64,000 nucleotides of DNA from Paenilisteria portnoyi (lineage in GTDB: Bacteria > Bacillota > Bacilli > Lactobacillales > Listeriaceae). Shown here piece after piece: positions 9,564 to 19,823 of the stretch. The stretch spans positions 61,186 through 125,185 of the forward strand of contig NZ_JAASTT010000009.1 of NCBI RefSeq assembly GCF_014322795.1. The letters run 5' to 3'. The notes under the pieces were generated by a model. The model did no database searches and was not told the origin of the DNA. It worked only from the letters and a program-made list of their open reading frames with translations. The position numbers were made by a program, and so were the translations under genes. The first letter of the stretch is position 1; each line of letters opens with the position of its first letter.

Positions 9564-9620
9564 AAAAGTTGGATTTATTAATGGAGACGTTGATGTCTTT
9601 TATTAATAACCAGCTTTTTT
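9564..9620 (+). terminator. Very long hairpin terminator between minD and the next gene
   Basis: The arms 9564-9588 and about 9595-9618 pair over roughly 24 bp with a few G-U pairs around a 6-nt loop (GTTGAT) and end in T6. The Shine-Dalgarno of the next gene starts 6 nt later, leaving no room for a promoter after the terminator. Either a promoter lies inside or before the hairpin, or downstream expression depends on readthrough. Confidence 0.8.
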
Positions 9621-9639
9621 GCTACAGGAGGAGTTTTTC

Positions 9640-10269
9640 ATGGATGAATGGAAATCAGAGGATACACGTCGGATTTTAGAACAATATAGAGATAGAAATC
9701 CGTTACCTATTGAGAAACAAGAGGAGCAGGCTAGTTTTGAGATTATTAATCATGTGATGAGTCGCGCGGAGGTTTTGTCAGAAGATGAAATAAGAGCAGT
9801 TGTCGCCACGTCAAATTACATGTTTTTGATGCCTGCAGATCGGCAAAAATTTATGGGAGAGCTTACTAAATCTTACAATGTAAAGAAAGGTGAGATATTG
9901 GCTTGGGAGAAAACAATTAGCGATTCAATGGAAGAGTCCATGGAAGATGCAAAACAGGTTCTATTTGATATGCCGGAAGTATGGATGTACTCACAATTAG
10001 CGACAGGACGCTATGATGTTAAAGTGGGAGCAGAGATACAAGATTTGTTACAGGTCTTTTTTGAGGCATATCCAATTACGTTCAAAAAAAATGTAGATTA
10101 TAAGTCTATTATCGGCGCTGCGGAATATGCCATTATTACAAATCGATATCCAGAGTTAAAGGATTTTGATCAACAAACACTAGCAGATAAATATGAAGTA
10201 TCTAGAACATCCCTGGCAGTCTGGTATAGAAATATAAAAAAATATTGTGTCTGGGAGGCATGGCATTGA
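9640..10269 (+). CDS. Unrecognised 209-aa protein, possible TFIIB/cyclin-like C-terminal domain
   Basis: I do not recognise this family. The 209-residue protein is soluble and acidic with no signal or membrane segment. The N-terminal 130 residues are helical. The C-terminal part (about 125-205) pairs an alanine-rich helix (SIIGAAEYAIITNRYP) with a helix-turn-helix-like LADKYEVSRTSLAVWYRNI. That order resembles the cyclin-like repeats of TFIIB and related SEC-C-associated proteins; this is inference from pattern only. The ATG follows AGGAGGAG. Its stop overlaps the RNase G start by four bases (TTGA), implying coupling. I do not recall a gene here in L. monocytogenes, so it may be lineage-specific. 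Confidence 0.8.
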   Translation: MDEWKSEDTRRILEQYRDRNPLPIEKQEEQASFEIINHVMSRAEVLSEDEIRAVVATSNYMFLMPADRQKFMGELTKSYNVKKGEILAWEKTISDSMEESMEDAKQVLFDMPEVWMYSQLATGRYDVKVGAEIQDLLQVFFEAYPITFKKNVDYKSIIGAAEYAIITNRYPELKDFDQQTLADKYEVSRTSLAVWYRNIKKYCVWEAWH

Positions 10270-11618
10270 GAATTATTATTAACGCTATGGGGAAAGAAAA
10301 AAGGGTTGCGTTTTTAGAAGAGAAGGTATTAGTGGGGCTTGATATTATTAGACCAGCTACGGAACCGCAAGTGTCAGATATATACTTAGGAACGGTTACA
10401 AAAATAAATCAGAAAATCAATGCTGCGTTTGTGAATATAGGCCACAAAGAGAATGCGTTTATCCATTTGCAGGATATTCCAGAGTCATACCGATTACATG
10501 AAGGCTTGAAATTAATGGTGCAAGTGAAGCGGGAGGGGAATGCAACAAAGGCTCCTCTACTTACTGGTATGATTGAGGTATCTTGTGGTTCAGTGGTATA
10601 CAGTTATGGGAAGGCATTTTTGGCGATATCTAAGAAAATAAAAGAGGTAGATAAAGGTCTATTACAGCAACTTGTGTCACCATTATTAAGGGAGAATGAA
10701 GGTCTGATTTTACGTTCTATTGCGGCAGATATTAGCTCGGCTGAAATAGAGGAAGATATAGTGCAAGCTCGGCGTGAAATGGAAGAGCTGATGGCACGGG
10801 CAAAAGGATCTAATCGGAAAATTCAAGAAGCAATGGTCAGTATTCCGATAATGTTGCAAAGTAATGCTCTTGTGACTAATGAAACAGAGATTATTTGTGA
10901 TGATGCTGGACTTTATCGTGACTTACAAGCGCAATTTCCTAATGTATCGCTTTTTCGTGAAAAGGGTGGGATTTTCTCTGCCTATAACCTTGAAGTGGCG
11001 ATTAATCGATTGCTACGCCCAACTGTCTTTTTAAAGAATGGCGCATCTATCGTTATTGAGAAGACGGAGGCTATGTGGGTGATTGATGTAAACTCTGGTA
11101 ATTATAAATCGAAAAAAGAAGTGGATGAGGTCGCGTTTGACATAAACTTAGCTGTGGTGGAAGAAATCGGTCGTCAAATGAAATTACGAAATATGAGTGG
11201 CTTTATTTTAGTTGATTTTATCGGTGGAATGAGTCGTGTTCAATTAGATCGTTTACAGGAGCGGGTACAGGAAGTAGCTTCTTTAGATACGACAACGGTT
11301 CGTGTGGAGGGGCTTTCTGAGAATGGTTTGATGCAATTGACACGGCGCAAACGACAGAAATCACTTATCGAGGAAATGCAGTGTGCTTGTCCAACGTGTG
11401 AGGGAAGTGGGTATGTGTCTTCTGTTCAGACGCTTATTTATCAGATGGAGCGGGAGCTTAGAGGTGTTTTTGCAAGTGAACCATCCTATGTGGCTGTGAC
11501 GGTGACGATGGATGTTATGGATGCTTTTTTGGATGAAATTTCGTTTGATGGGGATATTGATTGGATGATTGCGGATGAGGTACGGCCATTTTATCGGATA
11601 TCACAAGTGGAGCATTGA
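10266..11618 (+). CDS. rng: Ribonuclease G/E family endoribonuclease
   Basis: A 450-residue single-strand endoribonuclease of the RNase E/G family. Features in order: an S1-like RNA-binding domain (about 35-120, ISDIYLGTVTKI-like, with IGHKENAFIH), the 5'-sensor/RNase H region, the catalytic DNase I-like part with metal-binding D residues in WVIDVNSG and VDFIGGM, and the zinc-link CPTCEGSGYV near the C-terminus. The start is the TTG at 10266 because GGGAGG is correctly spaced; the nearby ATG 10260 is too close to that site. It is translationally coupled to the upstream 209-aa gene. The family maturates rRNA and mRNA in bacteria. Confidence 0.92.
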   Translation: MRIIINAMGKEKRVAFLEEKVLVGLDIIRPATEPQVSDIYLGTVTKINQKINAAFVNIGHKENAFIHLQDIPESYRLHEGLKLMVQVKREGNATKAPLLTGMIEVSCGSVVYSYGKAFLAISKKIKEVDKGLLQQLVSPLLRENEGLILRSIAADISSAEIEEDIVQARREMEELMARAKGSNRKIQEAMVSIPIMLQSNALVTNETEIICDDAGLYRDLQAQFPNVSLFREKGGIFSAYNLEVAINRLLRPTVFLKNGASIVIEKTEAMWVIDVNSGNYKSKKEVDEVAFDINLAVVEEIGRQMKLRNMSGFILVDFIGGMSRVQLDRLQERVQEVASLDTTTVRVEGLSENGLMQLTRRKRQKSLIEEMQCACPTCEGSGYVSSVQTLIYQMERELRGVFASEPSYVAVTVTMDVMDAFLDEISFDGDIDWMIADEVRPFYRISQVEH

Positions 11619-11627
11619 CAATAGTTG

Positions 11628-11657
11628 TTGACACGGGCTTTCTTTATATGGTATCAT
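11628..11657 (+). promoter_or_regulatory. Sigma-A promoter of the rplU operon
   Basis: A perfect -35 TTGACA (11628-11633), 18-bp spacer, and -10 TATCAT (11652-11657). It begins immediately after the RNase G stop. Confidence 0.8.
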
Positions 11658-11663
11658 TCTAAT

Positions 11664-11769
11664 GTTATGTTTGTAGCGCACCATGCTACAACCGCTCAGA
11701 ATAGGGTCAAGTATTGTTTCTAACAATCCCCTCATGATGGCGAGTCTAAGTATATGAGGAGGTGCAAGT
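11664..11769 (+). ncRNA. Ribosomal protein L21 leader
   Basis: The 5' UTR of rplU holds a perfect hairpin (TTGTAGC 11671-11677 with GCTACAA 11685-11691), a second (ATTGTT/AACAAT, 11713-11727) and CTCAT/ATGAG (11731-11758) overlapping the ribosome-binding site. Position and layout match the L21 leader of Bacilli, thought to be bound by a ribosomal protein of the operon for feedback control. I cannot score it against the covariance model here. Confidence 0.7.
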
Positions 11770-12078
11770 ATGTACGCAATTATTGAAACAGGTGGAAAAC
11801 AAGTTAAAGTTGAAGCTGGCCAAGAGATCTATGTTGAGAAATTAGCAGGTGAAGTTGGTGACGTGGTAACATTTGACAAAGTTATTTTTGTTAGTGGTGA
11901 CGCTGTTAAAGTTGGGGCTCCATTCGTGGACGGCGCAACAGTTACAGCTAAAGTTGAAAAACAAGGTCGCGCTAAGAAATTGACTGTTTTCAAATATAAG
12001 CCTAAAAAGAACTATCACAAAAAACAAGGTCATCGTCAACCTTATACAAAATTAACGATTGATGCAATCAACGCGTAA
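11770..12078 (+). CDS. rplU: 50S ribosomal protein bL21
   Basis: 102 residues, full length, beginning [17 protein letters not shown] and ending with the basic [19 protein letters not shown] 23S rRNA-binding tail. First gene of the rplU-prp-rpmA operon, under the L21 leader. GAGGAGG precedes the ATG. Confidence 0.98.
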   Translation: MYAIIETGGKQVKVEAGQEIYVEKLAGEVGDVVTFDKVIFVSGDAVKVGAPFVDGATVTAKVEKQGRAKKLTVFKYKPKKNYHKKQGHRQPYTKLTIDAINA

Positions 12079-12099
12079 TTTGTAAAGGGGATGATACTT

Positions 12100-12420
12100 A
12101 TGATTCATGTAGATTTTATTCGGCATGAGGAACGAATCGTTGCTTTTGAGATGGATGGACACGCAAATTTCGCTGAACAAGGTGCTGATTTGGTGTGTGC
12201 AGGGGCTACATCGATTGCTTTTGGCATGGTAAATGCGATTAGTGAAAGAATGGGAGTCGAACCTGTGATGGAAGAAGAAGATGGTTATCTTTATTATTCT
12301 GTCCCGGAAAAATTAGGGGTTAGTGAGGATGTTCAAATATTGCTGGAAGGCATGGAGCATCAATTGATATCTTTAGCGTATAGCTATCCTGATTATATTA
12401 CGATTAACTCCAAAAAGTAG
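12100..12420 (+). CDS. prp: Ribosomal-processing cysteine protease Prp
   Basis: This 106-residue protease removes the N-terminal extension of bL27 in Firmicutes, a step needed for functional ribosomes. The catalytic pair is visible: His21 in [10 protein letters not shown] and Cys33 in [12 protein letters not shown] 12100 is used because AAAGGGG is 9 nt upstream; ATG 12091 directly abuts it. It lies between rplU and rpmA, its substrate's gene. Confidence 0.93.
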   Translation: MIHVDFIRHEERIVAFEMDGHANFAEQGADLVCAGATSIAFGMVNAISERMGVEPVMEEEDGYLYYSVPEKLGVSEDVQILLEGMEHQLISLAYSYPDYITINSKK

Positions 12421-12434
12421 GAGGTGGAATTTTC

Positions 12435-12725
12435 ATGTTAAAATTTGATATTCAACATTTTGCCCATAAAAAAGGCGGTGGTTCTACATCCAATGGACGT
12501 GACTCCGAGTCGAAACGCTTAGGTGCTAAACGCGCTGATGGCCAATTCGTGACTGGTGGGTCTATCCTTTACCGTCAACGTGGGACAAAAATTTATCCTG
12601 GAACTAACGTTGGACGCGGCGGCGACGATACTCTTTTCGCTAAAGCAGACGGCATCGTACGTTTTGAACGTATGGGTCGCGACAAGAAAAAAGTTAGTGT
12701 TTATCCAGTAGCACAAGAAGCATAA
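12435..12725 (+). CDS. rpmA: 50S ribosomal protein bL27 with cleavable N-terminal extension
   Basis: 96 residues. The first ten ([10 protein letters not shown]) are the Firmicute extension removed by Prp; cleavage after Ala10 would give a mature protein starting [14 protein letters not shown]. The N-terminus of mature L27 reaches the peptidyl-transferase centre. AGGAGG overlaps the prp stop region. A terminator follows. Confidence 0.98.
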   Translation: MLKFDIQHFAHKKGGGSTSNGRDSESKRLGAKRADGQFVTGGSILYRQRGTKIYPGTNVGRGGDDTLFAKADGIVRFERMGRDKKKVSVYPVAQEA

Positions 12726-12731
12726 TATGAC

Positions 12732-12764
12732 GAGAGATCCTTCTTTGAGGGGTCTCTTTCTTTT
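12732..12764 (+). terminator. Terminator after rpmA
   Basis: AGAGATCC pairs with GGGTCTCT across an 8-9-nt loop and is followed by a T-rich tract. Confidence 0.8.
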
Positions 12765-13021
12765 ATTGTGGTTCTATGTCGATTGTTGGAGCGCTCGAAC
12801 AAAGCGAGCGGTTAATCCTTCGTGAGCGTTTGAACAGCCAGATGCCCGGCTTGTAGTCCGAAGCGCCTAACTACTCTTCCGCAAATCCTTAAGCAACTCC
12901 AAAACCCAATTCTCCACCAAAATCATTTTTCATAAAAATCATGTTTACCTGCCATATCTGTTAGGGTATAGTCCATAGACAAGTGCAATAAAACACAAGC
13001 GAAGTTATGGGGACGAAAGGG
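12765..13021. other. Non-coding gap before glpF, no gene seen
   Basis: About 250 bp with no credible reading frame. The left part holds a copy of repeat family B; the remainder shows no convincing promoter, hairpin or ribosome site until the glpF promoter at 13022. Confidence 0.6.
12791..12835 (+). repeat. Dispersed repeat family B, copy 1 (diverged)
   Basis: The block GCTCGAAC-AAAGCGAGC-GGTTAATCC aligns with 37424-37447 and 45609-45632 (pattern GAAC-n-n-AG-y-GAGC-n-n-n-TAATCC), with weaker similarity continuing into a GTT/GAAC segment. This is the most diverged of three copies seen. Confidence 0.5.
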
Positions 13022-13050
13022 TTGACAGCGTTTTCTTGATATGGTTTAAT
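13022..13050 (+). promoter_or_regulatory. glpFK promoter overlapped by a cre-like site
   Basis: -35 TTGACA (13022-13027), 17-bp spacer, -10 TTTAAT (13045-13050). TGACAGCGTTTTCT (13023-13036) matches the cre consensus TGWAANCGNTNWCA at about 12 of 14 positions and covers the -35, the arrangement for CcpA repression of glycerol genes when glucose is present. Confidence 0.7.
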
Positions 13051-13083
13051 AGCTGTAAGTTAATAAATTTGTCAGGAGATGAG

Positions 13084-13151
13084 ATGACAATCAAAACATC
13101 TATAAGTCTGCTTTTATGCAGTGCTTAGTTTTGGTTGTCATTCTTTTTTTG
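13084..13151 (+). terminator. Leader terminator of glpFK, likely GlpP-type antitermination target
   Basis: ATGACAATCAAAAC (13084-13097) pairs over 14 bp with GTTTTGGTTGTCAT (13128-13141), then TTCTTTTTTT. It sits between promoter and glpF. In Bacillus, a similar leader terminator is overridden by GlpP with glycerol-3-phosphate. The hairpin is clear; the GlpP link is from family knowledge. Confidence 0.7.
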
Positions 13152-13244
13152 AAATAAATGAAGAAAAGGTTTATGGGCGATAAGTAACAAGGGGCGTTTT
13201 ACGTTGCGGTGTCTAGACCAAAAAATCAAAAGGAGTTGGAGTAA

Positions 13245-14057
13245 ATGGACACAAGTATTGGCACACAATTTTTAGGAGAATTATTAGGAACGATGATCTT
13301 GGTATTGTTCGGTGGTGGCGTCGTGGCGGGCGTTTCGTTGAAGGGGTCAAAAGCGGAGGCAGGTGGCTGGGTTGTTGTCACGATTGCTTGGGGCTTAGCG
13401 GTTACAATGGGTGTTTATGTTTCCGGTTACATGAGTTTGGCTCATTTAAATCCAGCAGTAACAATCGGAATGGCGTTAACTGGTAATTTCCCTTGGGCGG
13501 ATGTTTTTCCGTACATATCTGCGCAGTTTATCGGTGCATTTATCGGTGCAACGCTTGTCTGGCTTCACTATTACCCGCATTGGAAAAAAACAGAAGACAA
13601 ACCTACAAAATTAGGCGTGTTCTCAACGGCACCAGCGATTCGTCATTACACATCGAATTTTTTCGGTGAAGCATTAGGTACTTTTGTTCTGGTTTTTGGA
13701 CTCTTATCGATTGGGGCTAACAGTTTCTCAGATGGTTTAAATCCATTAGTTGTTGGTGGGCTCATCATTGTTATTGGGATGTCACTTGGTGGAACGACTG
13801 GTTATGCGATTAATCCGGCTCGTGACCTCGGACCTCGTATTGCGCATTTTGTTTGGCCGATTGCTGGAAAAGGTGGATCGGATTGGTCTTACTCGTGGGT
13901 TCCGGTTTTAGGACCGATTGTTGGTGGGGCGCTTGGTGGACTAGGTTATAACGCGATTATTAAAGAGGATTTCGGAATTTGGTTATGGATTTTCCTTGCT
14001 GTATTCCTTGTGATTTTACTATTCACGATGCAACTTGATAAAAAGCAAAAAGCGTGA
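13245..14057 (+). CDS. glpF: Glycerol uptake facilitator (aquaglyceroporin)
   Basis: 270 residues, six membrane helices plus two half-helices carrying the NPA-type motifs: HLNPAVTIG (about 64-72) and YAINPARDLGPR (about 187-198). The RD after the second NPA is the hallmark of glycerol-conducting members. AAAGGAG lies 8 nt before ATG. With glpK 46 bp downstream it forms the glycerol import and phosphorylation operon. Confidence 0.96.
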   Translation: MDTSIGTQFLGELLGTMILVLFGGGVVAGVSLKGSKAEAGGWVVVTIAWGLAVTMGVYVSGYMSLAHLNPAVTIGMALTGNFPWADVFPYISAQFIGAFIGATLVWLHYYPHWKKTEDKPTKLGVFSTAPAIRHYTSNFFGEALGTFVLVFGLLSIGANSFSDGLNPLVVGGLIIVIGMSLGGTTGYAINPARDLGPRIAHFVWPIAGKGGSDWSYSWVPVLGPIVGGALGGLGYNAIIKEDFGIWLWIFLAVFLVILLFTMQLDKKQKA

Positions 14058-14103
14058 CAAAATTATAAAAACTGACATACTTATTTTGAAGGGGGAATTT
14101 TAG

Positions 14104-15597
<1,494 letters not shown>

Positions 15598-15862
15598 GAA
15601 AAGCTGAAACGGCTCGTTTAGCTCCGAAAAAAACTGGAGCAGCCGCAGGAAAAAGCCGCTCTTGCTTTTTGTGGCGGGTGTGAAGTTTTCGAGGAGTTGG
15701 CCGTTGAAGCTGGATCCAAAGAAGTGCTGAAACGGCCCGAGCTAAAGGAAGGCAGTTTCACTAAGTTCTACTGCATATTGAGGTTCTAAAAAGCAAACGA
15801 CGCTTCCAAGAACCACAACAAAGCCGGATTCGGAGGCGCCAAACATGACGCCATATATGGTA
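15598..15862. other. Non-coding gap between glpK and obg
   Basis: No credible gene. It holds repeat A copy 1 (15603-15712), a partial second echo of its left end near 15727 (GCTGAAACGGCCCGAGCTAAA), and an inverted CTCAATATGCA word near 15774-15785 shared with repeat B copies. The terminator and obg promoter follow. Confidence 0.6.
15603..15712 (+). repeat. Dispersed repeat family A, copy 1
   Basis: Aligns over about 110 bp with the reverse complement of 35541-35656: shared words include CGTTTAGCTCCGAAAAAA/CGTTAGCTCCGAAAAAA, CTTGCTTTTTGTGG/CTTGTTTTTTGTGG and TTTCGAGGAG. It contains a small hairpin GCTCC...GGAGC. No protein frame is preserved between copies. Confidence 0.65.
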
Positions 15863-15900
15863 GAAGAGCCTAAACCTGTAAAGTGGGTTTAGGCTCTTTC
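15863..15900 (+). terminator. Terminator upstream of obg (glpFK or bidirectional)
   Basis: AAGAGCCTAAACC pairs perfectly with GGTTTAGGCTCTT around a short loop, followed by TTTC. Confidence 0.75.
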
Positions 15901-15944
15901 GTATGAAAAAAATCCACCCACCCATAAAATATTTTCGAAAAAGG

Positions 15945-15973
15945 ATGACTATGCAAGTAAAGTTCGTTATAAT
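15945..15973 (+). promoter_or_regulatory. obg promoter
   Basis: -35 ATGACT (15945-15950), 17-bp spacer, perfect -10 TATAAT (15968-15973). Confidence 0.7.
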
Positions 15974-15975
15974 GA

Positions 15976-17298
<1,323 letters not shown>

Positions 17299-17316
17299 TA
17301 AAGGGGTGGCATTTTT

Positions 17317-18174
17317 ATGAAGGTTGGTTACTTGGGGCCTGTTGCGACATTCACGCATTCAGCAGCGATTAGTGCTTTTCCAGATGGGGAAGCGGTCGCT
17401 TATGCAACGATTCCGGATTGCATTATGGCGATTGAAAAAGGAAAAGTGGATGTGGCGGTTGTTCCGATTGAGAATACGCTTGAAGGAACGGTTAATATTA
17501 CGCTAGATTATTTATTTCATATTTCGAGCGTGCCGATTGTGGCGGAGATTGTCGTCCCGATTGCGCAACATCTCATGGTTCACCCAAATAATGAAGCTAC
17601 CTGGAAATCTGTCCAAAAAGTGATGTCGCATCCTCAAGCAATTGCGCAGTGTCATACGTTCTTGCAAACGGAACTGTACGGTGTGGAGCGCGAAACGACC
17701 CCTTCAACGGCTTATGCTGCGGAATGGGTAAGCAAACATCCGGATGAGCTAGTTGCGGCTATCGCGCCTTATATGGCGGCTGACGAGTACGGACTTACAA
17801 TCGTTCAAGAAAATGCGCAGGATATCGAGCTGAATCAGACGCGATTTGTCGTTTTAAGCCGAAATTCAGTGCATATCGCTTTGCCTGATCGCGAGGAAGA
17901 GAAGACTTCGGTCAGCGTTATTTTACCGAATAACATGCCGGGGGCGCTTCATAAAGTGTTGGCAACGTTCGCTTGGCGTAATATTGACATGAGCAAAATT
18001 GAATCCAGACCGTTAAAAACATCGCTAGGGGAGTATTTCTTTTTGATTGATTTACTTTCTGATGGTGAGGCGAAATTGGTTCAGAATGCGTTGGAAGAAA
18101 TCGCTTTACTTGGTGGGAAAACGCGAGAGTTGGGAACGTATCACGTCTATCGTCTTCCTGTGAAGATGAAATAA
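17317..18174 (+). CDS. pheA: Prephenate dehydratase
   Basis: Converts prephenate to phenylpyruvate in phenylalanine synthesis. The 285 residues contain a periplasmic-binding-like catalytic domain (1-180; GYLGPVATFTHSAA, VPIENTLEGTVNITLDYL, and NQTRFVVL carrying the catalytic TRF) and a C-terminal ACT domain (about 195-280; ESRPLKTSLGEYFFLIDL) for phenylalanine feedback. AAAGGGG lies upstream. The obg-pheA order is the Listeria arrangement. Confidence 0.96.
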   Translation: MKVGYLGPVATFTHSAAISAFPDGEAVAYATIPDCIMAIEKGKVDVAVVPIENTLEGTVNITLDYLFHISSVPIVAEIVVPIAQHLMVHPNNEATWKSVQKVMSHPQAIAQCHTFLQTELYGVERETTPSTAYAAEWVSKHPDELVAAIAPYMAADEYGLTIVQENAQDIELNQTRFVVLSRNSVHIALPDREEEKTSVSVILPNNMPGALHKVLATFAWRNIDMSKIESRPLKTSLGEYFFLIDLLSDGEAKLVQNALEEIALLGGKTRELGTYHVYRLPVKMK

Positions 18175-18183
18175 TACATTTAG

Positions 18184-18226
18184 AATCACGCTTAACCAGT
18201 TAAAATCGGTTGCGCGTGATTTTTTG
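18184..18226 (+). terminator. Terminator after pheA
   Basis: AATCACGC...GCGTGATT with an inner ACC/GGT extension, then T6. Confidence 0.8.
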
Positions 18227-18239
18227 CATACCGTTTTCA

Positions 18240-18268
18240 TTGAAGTTTCACGCGAACTAGGCTAGACT
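18240..18268 (+). promoter_or_regulatory. yebC promoter
   Basis: -35 TTGAAG (18240-18245), 17-bp spacer, -10 TAGACT (18263-18268). Confidence 0.6.
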
Positions 18269-18301
18269 TTTAAGTAATAAGTTTAAGGGAGTGTAGTGAT
18301 T

Positions 18302-19027
18302 ATGGCAGGACATTCGAAATGGAAGAATATTCAAGGGCGTAAAAATGCGCAGGACTCTAAACGGGCGAAAGTTTTTCAAAAGTTAGCGAAGGAAATTTTT
18401 GTGGCAGCGAAGGGTGGCGCGGATATTGCTACCAATGCGTCGTTGCGGCTTGTGGTGGATAAGGCGAAAGCGGTTAACATGCCGAATGATAATATTAAGC
18501 GGGCGATCGACAAGGCGGCTGGAAATACGAGCGGGGAACATTATGATGAGATTACATATGAGGGTTATGGACCTGGCGGGATCGCGGTTTTGGTACATAC
18601 ACTAACGGATAACCGGAATCGGACGTCAACGAATGTGCGTGTGGCGTTTAATAAGAATGGTGGCAGCCTTGGCGAGACGGGAAGTGTCGCTTACATGTTT
18701 GATCGCAAAGGCTATATTGTGATTGAGCGTGAGAGCTTAGAAGTGGATGAAGATACATTTATGCTAGAGGCGATTGAGGCTGGGGCGGATGATGTGGTGC
18801 TGAGTGAGGAAGCTTTTGAGATTTATACGGAAGCAAGTGCTTTTACGGATGTGAAGGATGCGCTTAGTGAGGCAGGGTATGTGTTTGCAACGGCAGAGTT
18901 GTCGATGATTCCTCAAGTTGTGAATGAAGTTCCTGACGATAAAAAGGAGCAATTCGAGCGGATGATTGATGCGTTAGAGGACGATGATGATGTGCAGGAA
19001 GTATACACAAATGCGGATGGGTTTTGA
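18302..19027 (+). CDS. yebC: YebC/PmpR family protein
   Basis: A 241-residue three-domain protein of the YebC/TACO1 family, beginning with the invariant AGHSKWKNI and containing the [18 protein letters not shown] stretch. Members were first called DNA-binding regulators; later work links them to translation of proline-rich stretches. ATG 18302 matches the family start, although a GTG two codons earlier is also in frame and closer to AAGGGAG. It has its own promoter. Confidence 0.93.
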   Translation: MAGHSKWKNIQGRKNAQDSKRAKVFQKLAKEIFVAAKGGADIATNASLRLVVDKAKAVNMPNDNIKRAIDKAAGNTSGEHYDEITYEGYGPGGIAVLVHTLTDNRNRTSTNVRVAFNKNGGSLGETGSVAYMFDRKGYIVIERESLEVDEDTFMLEAIEAGADDVVLSEEAFEIYTEASAFTDVKDALSEAGYVFATAELSMIPQVVNEVPDDKKEQFERMIDALEDDDDVQEVYTNADGF

Positions 19028-19102
19028 ACTGCTTTACAGAGCGTGAATATTAGTGTAATCTTGGTTTAGTGGTTTAAATTTGTGAATGAGAAGGAGAACT
19101 TA

Positions 19103-19468
19103 ATGAATAGAACGGCAGAATTTGTGTTAGGATTAATTGGTGGGATTACGGGCGTGATTGCATCGGGGACTGCAATGTTATTGGGTGTATTTATGACAGC
19201 AGCTTCTGCGGTGACACTAGAGGACTTCGGTAGTTTCTTTGGACTTGGCGCCATTGCTGCAGGCGTTTTGGTATTCTTAATGTCTGTTTTTGCGATTGTG
19301 GCGACTTGTTTAATCAAGACGAATGTTAAGTTTTGGGGAATCATGTTGATTATTATCGGCGGCGTTGGCTTTATATTAATTCAATTTATATGGGTTGTTC
19401 CTGGTGTACTACTGCTGATTTCAGGCATTATGTGCGTCGCTCGGAAGCCCCAATACGAAGATTTTTGA
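19103..19468 (+). CDS. Small DUF4064-like membrane protein
   Basis: 121 residues with four predicted membrane helices (about 7-32, 45-70, 78-97, 98-113). Length, glycine-rich first helix (LGLIGGITGVIASGTAMLLG) and topology resemble DUF4064 proteins of Listeria and Staphylococcus, of unknown function. ATG 19103 has AAGGAG 7 nt upstream; the longer in-frame start lacks one. Terminator follows. Confidence 0.75.
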   Translation: MNRTAEFVLGLIGGITGVIASGTAMLLGVFMTAASAVTLEDFGSFFGLGAIAAGVLVFLMSVFAIVATCLIKTNVKFWGIMLIIIGGVGFILIQFIWVVPGVLLLISGIMCVARKPQYEDF

Positions 19469-19474
19469 TTGCGG

Positions 19475-19506
19475 ACTTGCTTACTTTGGTAGGCAGGTTT
19501 TTTTGT
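19475..19506 (+). terminator. Terminator after the DUF4064-like gene
   Basis: CTTGCTTAC pairs with GTAGGCAGG (two G-U) across TTTG and is followed by T7. Confidence 0.75.
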
Positions 19507-19603
19507 GTCAAAACTGTAAGGTGAATGTCATCTGAATCGCGGGAAAGCCGGTCTTTTTATTGGTAAAATGGGTTTATAAATAAGGCGAATGGAGCGGATG
19601 AAG

Positions 19604-19747
19604 ATGAAAAAATTAGTTGTGACTGGTGCGGTTTTAGGGACGTTATTGTTAGGTTTGAGTGGCTATTTCGTGTATCAGGTGCAGGACGTGGTGGTTGTTG
19701 GGACGAGTTCGCCACAATTGGAAATGTTACAAACTGTGCAAAAATAG
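19604..19747 (+). CDS. Small membrane or secreted protein, 47 aa
   Basis: A short frame with a lysine start and one hydrophobic segment (KKLVVTGAVLGTLLLGLSGYF), then QVQDVVVVGTSSPQLEMLQ. GGAG is 9 nt upstream of this ATG, and an extended -10 (TGgTAAAAT, 19561-19569) lies about 35 bp before it. No family is recognised. Its own promoter and ribosome site between two terminator-bounded genes suggest it is real, but coding is not proven. Confidence 0.5.
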   Translation: MKKLVVTGAVLGTLLLGLSGYFVYQVQDVVVVGTSSPQLEMLQTVQK

Positions 19748-19823
19748 TACGCTGATTACTTTCTTTTCAAGCTGTTTCTGTGTAAAATAAGGGCAAGAAT
19801 TGTGTGAGGAAGGATTGGTTCAA

